Shown one piece after another: positions 53,524 to 62,785 of a stretch of DNA of 64,000 bases. The position numbers and the translations under genes were made by a program. The notes beneath the pieces were generated by a model. It searched no databases. It saw only the letters and a program-made list of their open reading frames with translations, and was not told the DNA's origin. Every line of letters starts with the position of its first letter. Position 1 is the first letter of the stretch. This DNA is from Bacteroidota bacterium (GTDB lineage Bacteria > Bacteroidota > Bacteroidia > AKYH767-A > OLB10): positions 2,666,001-2,730,000 of the forward strand of contig CP064983.1 of NCBI GenBank assembly GCA_016699635.1, written 5' to 3'.

Positions 53524-53892
53524 TTACAATTTATTCTTTGAGGTTGAAATGATTTTATTGATGATTTTTTTAATTACTTCTAATTCGATTAATAAATCAG
53601 TAGTGTCTGGATAACATTCGGCATGCTTACACAAAAGAAGCCAATAGTAAGTTTCTTCAGTTTCTTTAGCAGCTATTTTAAATTTGTGAATAAAGTCTGG
53701 TTCACTTTCCGCATTTTGAGCTTCATAAGCATTGGCTCCTATTGAAGTTGCTGATTTTAAGATTTGATTTGCAATGATATATTGGTGATTTGAATTTAAT
53801 ATTTCTGAAAGATGAATGATTTTTAACGAAAACTCAAAAGTGAGTTTCAGGATTTTATTATCTTCAAAAGGAGAATCAAATTTTCTTGACAT
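53524..53892 (-). CDS. Four-helix-bundle protein (23S rRNA intervening-sequence protein family)
   Basis: 122 residues of the small four-helix-bundle family first found encoded in 23S rRNA intervening sequences. Typical segments are QILKSATSIGANAYEAQNAE and FIHKFKIAAKETEETYYWLL. Members bind nucleic acid or act as small basic/acidic bundles; a cellular function is not established. It sits in the middle of the scoA-scoB operon between inverted AT-rich repeats, so it looks like a small mobile insertion that is still co-oriented with the operon. Intact frame. Confidence 0.88.
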   Translation of the reverse strand: MSRKFDSPFEDNKILKLTFEFSLKIIHLSEILNSNHQYIIANQILKSATSIGANAYEAQNAESEPDFIHKFKIAAKETEETYYWLLLCKHAECYPDTTDLLIELEVIKKIINKIISTSKNKL

Positions 53893-53897
53893 TTCAA

Positions 53898-53933
53898 GTA
53901 ATTATCTAATTATCTAATGTTCAAATTATCTAA
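53898..53933. repeat. Right AT-rich repeat tract beside the IVP gene
   Basis: Inverted counterpart of the left tract, sharing the 14-mer TTAGATAATTAGAT and the 11-mer AGATAATTTGA on the minus strand. It abuts the scoA stop codon. Confidence 0.6.
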
Positions 53934-54641
53934 TCACTTCTTCCTCACCGTTCTCTGTTCTATTCTTTTCTCATATTTCTCGCCTTGGAAAATACGGTGA
54001 ACGTAAATTCCGGGTGTGTGGATTTGATCGGGGTCAAGTGTTCCGGCAGGGACTAATTCTTCAACTTCTGCAATGGTGATTTTTCCTGCCATAGCCATCA
54101 TTGGATTAAAATTTCGCGCTGTTGAACGGTAAACAAGATTTCCTTCTGTGTCGCCTCTCCAAGCCTTTACCAATGCAGCATCAGAATCAAATGCATATTC
54201 CATCAGATAATCTTTTTCAACGCCATTGTAACTGAAACGTCTTACTTCTTTTCCTTGTGCCACTTCTGTGCCTACACCGGCAGGTGTAAAGATTGCAGGC
54301 ATGCCATAGCCGGCAGCCATACATCTTGTAGCCAAAGTTCCCTGTGGAATTAATTCAACCTCCATTTCTCCCGTCAGCATCAGTCTTTCAAATTCTGCAT
54401 TCTCGCCAACATAGCTTGCAATCATTTTCTTGATCTGCTTTTGCTGCAAGAGTAATCCCAAGCCAAAATCATCAACACCTGCATTGTTTGATATACAGGT
54501 TAATCCTTTAATGCCTTTTCGAACTAATGCTGCAATACAATTTTCGGGAATACCACAAAGCCCAAAGCCACCAACCATAAGTGTCATGCCATCACGAAAA
54601 TCTTTTAAAGCCTCGTCAACATTTTTTACAACTTTATTCAT
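53934..54641 (-). CDS. scoA: Succinyl-CoA:3-ketoacid CoA transferase, subunit A
   Basis: 235 residues, intact. Contains MVGGFGLCGIPENCIAALVR (CoA-binding), ISNNAGVDDFGLGLLL and GYGMPAIFTPAGVGTEVAQG, typical of the alpha subunit. Works with subunit B (scoB) as a two-chain enzyme. The two genes are separated by about 470 bases holding the IVP gene, whereas in most genomes they overlap or nearly touch. Confidence 0.93.
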   Translation of the reverse strand: MNKVVKNVDEALKDFRDGMTLMVGGFGLCGIPENCIAALVRKGIKGLTCISNNAGVDDFGLGLLLQQKQIKKMIASYVGENAEFERLMLTGEMEVELIPQGTLATRCMAAGYGMPAIFTPAGVGTEVAQGKEVRRFSYNGVEKDYLMEYAFDSDAALVKAWRGDTEGNLVYRSTARNFNPMMAMAGKITIAEVEELVPAGTLDPDQIHTPGIYVHRIFQGEKYEKRIEQRTVRKK

Positions 54642-54867
54642 ATTATTTAGAGAATTAATTGGATGAATTATTGTGTTATTGAATTATTGATTTAATTTAA
54701 AATGTGTTTAGATTGATTCTTACAAAGTAAAAAGTAATATTACAATGTTTCAAATTTAAATTTATCCAATAACATTCTAATATAACATCAAATCATTGAT
54801 TTACTTAGATATTCATTTCAGTCTTATATAACTTTCAAACCTTTCAACTTTAAAACATTCAAACTTA

Positions 54868-56721
54868 TTACTTTCTTACACCACGCTCTTTTGCCATTTT
54901 TTCTAATCGTTCCTGAAACTTCGATTTTTTAACAGGCTTCTTTTTGTTTTCCTGAATTTTTGCATGAATAGCTTTTTCATCAACAAAAGATTTAAAGAGA
55001 TATTGCTGTCCGAAGGTAATCATATTTGCAAGAAAATAATAATAGCTCAATCCGGAAGAGTAATTGTTGAAAATTCCAAGAAACATTATCGGCATCAGGT
55101 ACATCACATATTTCATAGAAGGGTTTGTGGCAGCAGTCATTTGCATATTCATGCGTGTATAGATGAGTGTTGACACTGTCATGAGAATTGTAAATAAACT
55201 CACATGGTCTCCATAAAACGGAATGTTGAAAGGTAAATCGAGAATAGAATCATAGGTGCTTAAATCTTTCGCCCATAAAAAACCTTCCTGTCGTAACTCA
55301 ATAGATGCAGGAAAGAAGCGGAACATGGCAATGAGAATAGGCATTTGCAACACCATAGGTAAGCAACCCCCTAACGGACTTACACCGGCTTTGCGGTAAA
55401 GTGCCATTGTTTCTTGTTGCAACTTCATTGGGTCTGCTTTAAACTTTGCCTGCAACTCCGACATTTCAGGTTGCAACACTTTCATTTTTGCAGTACTGAT
55501 GTATGACTTGTAAGTTAACGGCAACAACACAACTTTGATGAGTATGGTCAGAAGTAAAATGATAATACCATAATTGATATTAAAACTATTCAGGAAGTTG
55601 AATACTGGAATAACAGCAAAGCGATTTACCCAACCAAAAATTCCCCATCCTAATGGAACAAGTTTTTCCATTCCGATGTGATATTTATTTAGCGTTTGAT
55701 AGTGGTTAGGACCATAATAAAAACTCATTCCTGTGCTTTCATTATTCTGATGACTGAATGGGATTGTAAAATTGGCGTGCATCATTCGCACAGCACCTTC
55801 ATCATTAATTACTGTACTATTAATTCTTGTTGGGCTTTCAAAAGCCTGGTCAGCAATTAATACACTTGAAAAATATTGTTGCTTAAATCCTACCCATTGA
55901 ACCTTGGTTTTTAATTCTGTTCCATCATCCTTAGTTTCGCTCAAATGGTCAACTTCTTCATCAGTATAGCGATAGTAAATTGTTGAAACAGCACTTTCAT
56001 TTTTATGGCTTTTTTCCTGTTGCAGTAATTTCTGATTCCAATTTAATTCCATATAACCTGCATTGGAAGCTACCAATGACCCCATATTCACGAAGTTAAT
56101 TTTAAAGCCTACACGATAATCATCACCTTTCAATGAATAAACATATTCAATGTAACGGCCTTCACCGGCATTTAACTTTATAGAAACAGACTGCGAGTCT
56201 TTTCCTGTCACGGTGATTCCTTTTGCAGGTAAATCAAAATACAAATCTCCGGTAGAAATCATTTTGTTTTCTGAAAAGAAGCTCAGGCTGAATTGAGAGC
56301 TATCTCCATTGTTCAACACCAAAGGTTTTCCCTCACCGGTTTTATATTTTTTTAATTCAACATAATCAATCTTTCCGCCCTTGCTGTTAAGCTTTAATTT
56401 CAGCAAATCACTTTCCAAAGTAATACTTTTGCTTTCACCTTGCGCAGCTAATGCAAATGCTCCAAAATTATCTGTTAGTTTTGTTTGTGATAGTGAGTCG
56501 TTGTTTAGCGTGTCGGCAACTGCTACGGTGTCAGCTTTCAGTGCAGCTACGGGTTTGGTGATAAGTTTCAAACTGTCCTGATGCTTCTTTTCAACCAATG
56601 CAATAGAGTCTTGCTTTCGTTTTGCTGCTTCCTGCTCTTCTTTTGAAGGCTGATTGAATATTGAAAAGCCAATCAACACAGCCATAATTAAAACTACTCC
56701 TAAAATCGAATTTCTGTCCAT
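54868..56721 (-). CDS. yidC: Membrane protein insertase YidC
   Basis: About 617 residues from the ATG at 56721 (MDRNSILGVVLIMAVLIGFS); the upstream GTG at 56736 is less likely. A periplasmic domain with a long Asp/Ser/Lys-rich linker (residues 30-90) and a beta-sandwich precede the core. The core holds LPLTYKSYISTAKMKVLQPE, PMKLQQETMALYRKAGVSPL and GGCLPMVLQMPILIAMFRFF. Membrane insertase working with or without Sec; essential. The usual Bacteroidota neighbour pyrG is not next to it. Intact frame. Confidence 0.94.
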   Translation of the reverse strand: MDRNSILGVVLIMAVLIGFSIFNQPSKEEQEAAKRKQDSIALVEKKHQDSLKLITKPVAALKADTVAVADTLNNDSLSQTKLTDNFGAFALAAQGESKSITLESDLLKLKLNSKGGKIDYVELKKYKTGEGKPLVLNNGDSSQFSLSFFSENKMISTGDLYFDLPAKGITVTGKDSQSVSIKLNAGEGRYIEYVYSLKGDDYRVGFKINFVNMGSLVASNAGYMELNWNQKLLQQEKSHKNESAVSTIYYRYTDEEVDHLSETKDDGTELKTKVQWVGFKQQYFSSVLIADQAFESPTRINSTVINDEGAVRMMHANFTIPFSHQNNESTGMSFYYGPNHYQTLNKYHIGMEKLVPLGWGIFGWVNRFAVIPVFNFLNSFNINYGIIILLLTILIKVVLLPLTYKSYISTAKMKVLQPEMSELQAKFKADPMKLQQETMALYRKAGVSPLGGCLPMVLQMPILIAMFRFFPASIELRQEGFLWAKDLSTYDSILDLPFNIPFYGDHVSLFTILMTVSTLIYTRMNMQMTAATNPSMKYVMYLMPIMFLGIFNNYSSGLSYYYFLANMITFGQQYLFKSFVDEKAIHAKIQENKKKPVKKSKFQERLEKMAKERGVRK

Positions 56722-56862
56722 ATTTTTAAAAAACACGGCAAAGATAATAAATGAAGCATAGGAGGAGGCTCTAAGAAATTCAGAATATGACTGTAAGTCA
56801 GAGTGATATAAAACTGTGCAGTTTCATGTATTTTTACAACCACAACCTGTTATATCATATTC

Positions 56863-58212
56863 TTGTCGTTGCCAAAAGAATTTCTGGAGTCGCTGCCTCT
56901 TTCTGAATCAGATAAAGAGTTATTTGTGCAGTCATTGCAAAAACCTGTGCCGGTGTCAGTGAGGATAAATCCCCAAAAGCATACTACACATTTTTCAGGA
57001 AGTTCGGTTCCTTGGTGCAGACAAGGATATTTTTTGGAGCAGCGACCTGTTTTTACTCTCGACCCATTGTTTCATGCAGGGGCATACTATGTTCAAGAGG
57101 CTTCAAGCATGTTTTTGGAGCAGGTAATTTTTCAACTTAGCCTCAATGAAAAACCAATTAATGTTCTTGATGCCTGTGCTGCACCGGGAGGAAAGACGAC
57201 CCATTTATTATCATTACTTCATCAGGAGTCGCTTGTTGTAGCAAATGAAGTTATTGCTTCACGTACACCTGTTCTTGTAGAAAATGCTATTCGGTGGGGC
57301 TATTCTAATTTGATTATCACACGTGGTGATGCGGTACTTTTTAAACGTTTGGAAAATATTTTTGATGTTATTGTTTGCGATGCTCCTTGCTCGGGAGAAG
57401 GGCTGTTCAGGAAAGATGAAGCCGCTATAAGTGAATGGAGTCTGCAAAATGTTGAACATTGTGCTTTACGCCAACAACGTATTGTAAATGATTTATGGGA
57501 TGCATTAAAGCCCGGAGGTTATTTTATATATTCAACCTGCACATCAAACTTGCAGGAGAATGAAACCAATGTTCAGCAATTTATAAATAAGCATAATGCT
57601 GAATGTGTAAAACTCAAAATTAAAGATTTTCCGGGAGTTGAAGAATTTCAAAGACAAGATGCTGTTATGTATCGTTTCTTTCCACATAAAACAGGAACAG
57701 AAATATTTTCGTTAGCAGTGTTAAGAAAACCTGATTTGAATGATCTAAATTCTGAAAGAGTTGTTGCTAAGAATCTGAAGTTGGCCGATATAGTACAGGC
57801 AGACTTTGCGAAAAAACATATTGACAAGGGAGAGGAGATGTTCTATTTTATACATGATAACAATATAAGATTTATGCCTATATGTTTAAAAAATGCATTA
57901 GGTCAGCTGTTAAATATGCCGGTAATACATGCAGGTACAGCAGCATTTGAAGTAAAAGGTAAAAATTTGTTGCCGTCATTTGAACTTGCCTTGTCAACAG
58001 CGTTAAATCAGGAAAATTTCAATAAAGCAGAAGTTGATAAATCTACCATGTTAAAACTACTCAAAGGTGAAACACGTTTGATGGATTCGTTGCCAATAGG
58101 CCAGCATTTAATAACATATCAGAACATACCATTGATGTTTTTAAAGAAAATAGCAGGGCGAGTTAATGTTAACTACCCACGTTCATGGTTTATCAGAATG
58201 AACATTGAATAG
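56863..58212 (+). CDS. rRNA cytosine-C5 methyltransferase (NOL1/NOP2/Sun family)
   Basis: 449 residues. SAM-dependent enzyme making m5C in rRNA; the fold is RsmF-like. The SAM site is VLDACAAPGGKTTHL. The catalytic cysteines are in VCDAPCSGEGLFRKDEAA and YSTCTSNLQENETN. The C-terminal part is the RNA-binding extension. No ATG is in frame near the start, so the TTG at 56863 (LPKEFLESLPLSESDKELF) is used. A start-region indel like those elsewhere could hide an ATG at 56826. Divergent from yidC. Exact target position is not known. Confidence 0.88.
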   Translation: MSLPKEFLESLPLSESDKELFVQSLQKPVPVSVRINPQKHTTHFSGSSVPWCRQGYFLEQRPVFTLDPLFHAGAYYVQEASSMFLEQVIFQLSLNEKPINVLDACAAPGGKTTHLLSLLHQESLVVANEVIASRTPVLVENAIRWGYSNLIITRGDAVLFKRLENIFDVIVCDAPCSGEGLFRKDEAAISEWSLQNVEHCALRQQRIVNDLWDALKPGGYFIYSTCTSNLQENETNVQQFINKHNAECVKLKIKDFPGVEEFQRQDAVMYRFFPHKTGTEIFSLAVLRKPDLNDLNSERVVAKNLKLADIVQADFAKKHIDKGEEMFYFIHDNNIRFMPICLKNALGQLLNMPVIHAGTAAFEVKGKNLLPSFELALSTALNQENFNKAEVDKSTMLKLLKGETRLMDSLPIGQHLITYQNIPLMFLKKIAGRVNVNYPRSWFIRMNIE

Positions 58213-58283
58213 GTTGAAAAATGCTTTGTAAGTAGTGCTGTATTTTTTGTAATTTCACTTTACTTTGTTTCAAACAACATAGG

Positions 58284-60390
58284 ATGAAAAAAAAGGCAAC
58301 GGTTACAAAACAGGAAAGTCAGGCAAAAGTACAGTCAGGAATTAATTTAACACAGTTAAAGAAATATCTTGGATTGTTGCTTGCTGCAATAGCATTTTTA
58401 CTTTATGCCAATACACTCAACCATGATTATACTGTTGATGATGGCACAGTGATGCAAAACAATAAAATTGTAAAGAAGGGAGTAAGTGCTATTCCCGAAA
58501 TTTTTACAACTGCATATCGCAAAGGCTTTTGGGACAGGAATGAAAGTTTGTATCGCCCGTTATCTGTAGCAATGTTTGCTGTTGAATGGCAGATAGCTCC
58601 AGAAAATCCTTCTATTGGTCATTGGGTAAATGTATTGCTCTATGTGCTCACAGCATGGGTATTGTTTCGTTTCTTGGTTAATCTTTTTAAAGATGACTGG
58701 CTGTTTGCTTTCATCGCAACACTCATTTATGTCATTCATCCCATTCACACAGAGGTTGTAGCTAATATTAAAAGCCGAGACGAAATTCTATGCTTCTTAT
58801 TTCTGATTCTTTCATTCAACAGTTTTTTGAAGTTTTTGGATAGGGCAAAACCGTTTTATGCTTTAGGAGTTTTGTTTTATTTTATTTTATCACTCCTGTC
58901 GAAAGAAAGTTCAGTCACTGCAATAGCGATATTTCCATTGATTGCATATTTTTCAGACAGAAGACAATCGGTAACAGTATTAAATTGTCATGGTCACCGG
59001 CAATTGCTATTGTAGCCTATCTGTCATTGCGCTTTGTTGTTCTTAAAGGAATCTCTAACTTTAATGAAATATTGCCAATTAACAATTCAATTGTTAATTC
59101 ACAAAACTATATACAGCAATTTGCAACTGCTGTTATGATTGCCGGTAAGTATTTGTATTTACTCATCATTCCTTATCCACTGTCATTTGATTATTCTTAC
59201 AACACTTTTCCTGTTGTAAATTTTTCTGAAATAAAGGCATTGTTGTCATTGACAGTTTATGTCTTTTTGCTGATTATGGCTATTAAAGGATTTAAGTCGC
59301 GCAGCAGATTTTCTTTTGGTATTTTTTATTTTCTGCTTACCATGAGTATTGTAAGCAATGTATTTTTCTTGATAGAATCTGTAATGGCAGAGCGTTTTAC
59401 CTACCTGCCTTCATTAGGCATTTGCATTGCATTGACCTCTGTTCTTTTTACTTTATTTAAAGTCAGTAATGTTGTCAGAGAGAAAATTGATATCAATAAG
59501 ATTATAGCAACAAATAGAATATTTTTCGGACTTATATTAATTGTTTTTGTTGTTTATAGCGGAATGACAGTTGCAAGAAATGCAAAATGGAAAACAATCT
59601 GACCTTGCTGTCAACTGATGTAAAGACGTGCCCCGAAAGTCGCTCGGATAAGATATGCCTACGGCAGTGCCATTCTTATTGAACAGGCTTTGAAAGAAAA
59701 GGATTATTCAAAAAAGATGAATCTTCTGGATAAAAGTATTGAGCAATTGGAAAAAGGTGTAGCTATTTTGCCAACTTATTCAGAGGCTTATTATCATCTT
59801 GGTTTGGCATATAAGGAGCGAGAAAATTATGCTAAAGTATTGAGAGCTTTGAGTATGCAGCTAAGAGTAAAACATTTACCGACCCGCAGTTTTTTATTTC
59901 ATGGGGTGTTGCATGTGGAAAAGCAAAACGTTATCAGGAGAGTATTAAAGCTTTGAACCATGCCATTGATCTTGACCCTGCAGCAAAAGAAGCATATCTT
60001 AATTTGGGTGTGTTTTATGATGAGATGCAAGAGTCTGATAAAGCCGAAACCTCTTTAATGAAGGCAATTGAATTAGATTCTCTTTCTGACGGAGCCTATT
60101 ATAATTTGGGAAATGTTTTTGCTCACAGAAATAATTTCGTTAAAGCAATTCAGAATTATAAAAAGGCTTTGGAGATTAACCCCACAAATGAGGATGCAGT
60201 AAATAATACTGGAAACAGTTATGCTGCCATGCAGGACTATGAGAATGCAATAATTTATTTCAGAGAGGCAATTGAACTGAATCCTTCGAATGCAAGAGCA
60301 TTAAATAATTTGGGTGTAACCTTAGTGCTGACAGGAAAAAAAGATGAGGGTGAACAGTATATTGCGAAGGCTAAGGCGATAGGGGGATAA
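58284..60390 (+). CDS. TMTC-like membrane protein with C-terminal TPRs (several frameshifts)
   Basis: Four pieces of one gene, about 700 residues. The N-terminal part is polytopic (KKYLGLLLAAIAFLLYANTL, then NHDYTVDDGTVMQNNKIVKK and NESLYRPLSVAMFAVEWQIA) with the DUF1736/TMTC signature in IIPYPLSFDYSYNTFPVVNF. The C-terminal part has TPR units such as AYLNLGVFYDEMQESDKAET and GAYYNLGNVFAHRNNFVKAI. In animals, TMTC proteins O-mannosylate cadherins; bacterial relatives are GT-C-fold glycosyltransferase candidates acting at the membrane. Frames change near 59000, 59600, 59860 and 59950. The whole spans from the ATG at 58284 to the stop at 60388. Confidence 0.78.
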
Positions 60391-60392
60391 TA

Positions 60393-60437
60393 GATGATTT
60401 GATGATTTGATCATTTGAAAATTTGAAGTTAGAGATT
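60393..60437. repeat. AT-rich degenerate repeat (GATGATTTGA type)
   Basis: Starts with GATGATTTGATGATTTGA and continues into ATCATTTGAAAATTTGAA-type units. Similar words occur beside the IVP gene and near 54831-54864, so a dispersed intergenic repeat family is present. Confidence 0.5.
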
Positions 60438-60519
60438 TAGAGGATAAATAAATTAACGAATTTTAAAGGTGCGAATGAGGTGAAATACTCATGAAGAGGA
60501 ATTTACATTAGATACTTCA

Positions 60520-61833
60520 TCATAAGTCGTATTTGCATCGTTTCTGTTTAATTAAAAATGCTGTAAAATCTCCAATATGTAAATAATCCAATGAGAACAA
60601 AGTAAATGATATTGTTAAATGTAAAAATTTTACTACAAAACTCCAACTATTATCCTTTAAAATTCTTAAATTAACAACAGAAAACGGTAATATAAGAAGT
60701 AATATTAGAAATGGTATGTAGGAAGTCATGCTAACAAAAATATTAGCCGGGTCTTTATATGGTGCAGGAAAGTAAAATACATTAACACTGCCACATAATA
60801 CGCACATATAATAAAACATGATTAAGCCAATTGGAAACATTAAGAGCTGAATGTAAGTGTACTTATTACTTTCTTTTCTTCTGAAAAATTGAGTAAGAAA
60901 AAAGATAGAAGTCAGTAAAAAAAATCCGGCAGAAGCAACAATAAATAATCCCATAAAATTACTGTCTTTGGGGGTTTTGAAATTACGTAATTTTTCAAAT
61001 TCAGCACTATGCGGGAATAGTGTTTCTATTGCAATAATGTGGTCGCCTTTTCTTAATTCATCACTTAACTTGAATTGAACAGTAGCATTGTAGTTGTGAT
61101 AAAAATACAAGTTCACAGTCCCACTGTTTAAATCCCAAATGGAAGAAAGTAAAGTTCCATCACCAATTTTTTTCTACATACATGCATTGTATCTGACAAT
61201 AGTGCAGAATGCTATTGTAGTGTCAAAACCGTTTTTTAAGAATGCTACTCCGTTTCTGTACCTTGTAAGTTTATTTGCAGTTTGTTCAGACGTTATTGAA
61301 GGACAAAAATTTGAGATAACAAAAGTTGGTTCGTTTCCTATTGTCAAAGTATAAGGTTCAACTATAAGATATTTTCCGGACTTGTCAACATAAAAAAATA
61401 CATCTTCAATAAAATAACTGTAGTCATATTTATTGATAAACTCTTTTACTTCTTCTACTGATTTACAAGTATGCAGAATGTCCTTTAAATACTTTGTAGG
61501 GTTGGTTATAGCCTTTCTGTTTGTAAACTTTTCTTGAATCGGGTGGTAAGATGCAAGCCTTTCAAAGGATAAACCCATTTCATTCATTCCGGATTGTGGT
61601 GCATAACCATTTTCTCCGTCATATCTTGAACCTGTAAATGCTGCACCATATTGACTGTTGCCTTTACCTTTTTCAAACCAAATTTGTGGTGTAAGTCTCC
61701 ACGCATCTTCATTACTGCCTAATATAGTTTTATTCCCAAGCGTAATCTTATAGCCACTGCAACCAAAACTATTTGATGTTAATGCAAAATATATAAATGT
61801 CAGCAGAGTAAGTTTAACAAACTTTGTTTTCAT
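60520..61833 (-). pseudogene. Linear amide C-N hydrolase (choloylglycine hydrolase-like) with membrane tail, in-frame stop
   Basis: N-terminal-nucleophile hydrolase of the penicillin V acylase/bile salt hydrolase type. From the ATG at 61833 a signal peptide (KTKFVKLTLLTFIYFALTSN) ends just before C-SGYKITLGNKTILGSNED; the cysteine would be the nucleophile after cleavage. QSGMNEMGLSFERLASY and NEPTFVISNFCPSITSEQTA follow. A TAG at 61174-61176 interrupts the frame, which then continues in register with KKIGDGTLLSSIWDLNSGTV and NLYFYHNYN, the end of the hydrolase domain. Four C-terminal membrane helices and a basic tail follow. A point mutation or a pair of compensating indels would both explain the stop. 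Hydrolysis of an N-acyl compound is the family role. Confidence 0.72.
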
Positions 61834-61848
61834 TGTTCCTTTCGGCAT

Positions 61849-62078
61849 ATATTTTTTAACGGGTCTTTTGTTTTATTATTGTTAGTTGTGGTTGACATTT
61901 TGACCTAAAATGGCGTATAACAATTTTTGGATTTGACTTTCATACAGATTAAAGATTACTTTACCGATTGTTATCAGGAACATTTTAATATTAGTGATCA
62001 TTCGGAACACAATGCTCCAAGTTTGCACGTCAGACTGTAATTTGCAAAACTTGTTTTAGAAGTAGCTTTTTTTAGTTT
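61849..62078. other. Intergenic, no gene seen
   Basis: About 230 AT-rich bases before the small membrane peptide gene. No plausible open frame, hairpin terminator or promoter pair was recognised. Confidence 0.5.
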
Positions 62079-62243
62079 TTATTTTAGCAATAGATAATAG
62101 ACTAAAACCCATATTCCTGTAAAAGTTAATCCGAGATAAAATATATTTATATTTTGATTTAAGTCTTTTTTAATAAAAAGTCGGTATAGAATCCAGCCTA
62201 GAAAAAATATTATAAAGAATGCAGAGAGATATATTCGTAGCAT
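62079..62243 (-). CDS. 54-residue membrane peptide
   Basis: ATG at 62243, stop TAA at 62079-62081. The peptide is MLRIYLSAFFIIFFLGWILY, then RLFIKKDLNQNINIFYLGLT, then FTGIWVLVYYLLLK. Two hydrophobic helices (about 4-23 and 34-52) with a short charged loop. No family recognised. It lies in the accessory region between the hydrolase gene and the IS110 element, and may be a toxin-like or membrane-helper peptide; no evidence distinguishes these. Confidence 0.5.
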   Translation of the reverse strand: MLRIYLSAFFIIFFLGWILYRLFIKKDLNQNINIFYLGLTFTGIWVLVYYLLLK

Positions 62244-62264
62244 AGTTGTTTGTTTTTAAGTGTG

Positions 62265-62420
62265 TTAATTATTTTCATTGTATTTAATCATTTCAGTTTT
62301 AATTGTTGGTTTTGAAAAGATCACGAAACGGGTTGTATGTAACTTAAAATAAATTCCTGTCATATAGCCAATGTTCTGATTGTTATTGTTCCGAAAACCA
62401 TCAAAATTAAAACTAATCAT
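62265..62420 (-). CDS. Possible 51-residue peptide
   Basis: Open frame from the ATG at 62420 (MISFNFDGFRNNNNQNIGYM, then TGIYFKLHTTRFVIFSKPTI) to the TAA at 62265. It ends 21 bases before the small membrane peptide gene. The composition is not clearly protein-like and no family is recognised; it may be a remnant or chance frame. Confidence 0.22.
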   Translation of the reverse strand: MISFNFDGFRNNNNQNIGYMTGIYFKLHTTRFVIFSKPTIKTEMIKYNENN

Positions 62421-62595
62421 TAGCTCAAAAGTAAAAAGAAAATGATTTAATAAGACAATTGCAGCAAACTATGCTGTATTGAAATTTAGCGTTTGTGTTA
62501 AATTACGCTGTCAGAGGCCGTGCGACATGATTGGTGAAATTAGATGTGTTCTATTATTATTAAAAACGTATTTACCCTTTAATGTTTTATTATTA

Positions 62596-62785
62596 TTTCA
62601 AAGTCCTCTGAAATGCGAGAGACTTTGAAAGTGAAAGAAATGACAAAAATTCAATTTATTACTACCGTTTATTCAAAGCATAAAGCTACAAGTTTAAAGG
62701 TCAGCCCGCCTGACGCAAAGCATCTATGTAAAATCCTAACTTCGAAGGGGCAAAACATAAATTAAAATTTTAAATAGAAATTAAA
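62596..62785 (+). ncRNA. Candidate bridge RNA region of the IS110 element
   Basis: About 190 noncoding bases immediately before the transposase ATG, the place and size expected for bridge RNA in IS110-type elements. It opens with a strong hairpin (62596-62630: TTTCAAAGT and CTCT pair with AGAG and ACTTTGAAA, with a bulged C and an 8-base loop). A second hairpin, GTCAG-CCCGC-CTGAC, follows at about 62701-62716. Loop assignments to target and donor DNA were not made. Confidence 0.4.
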
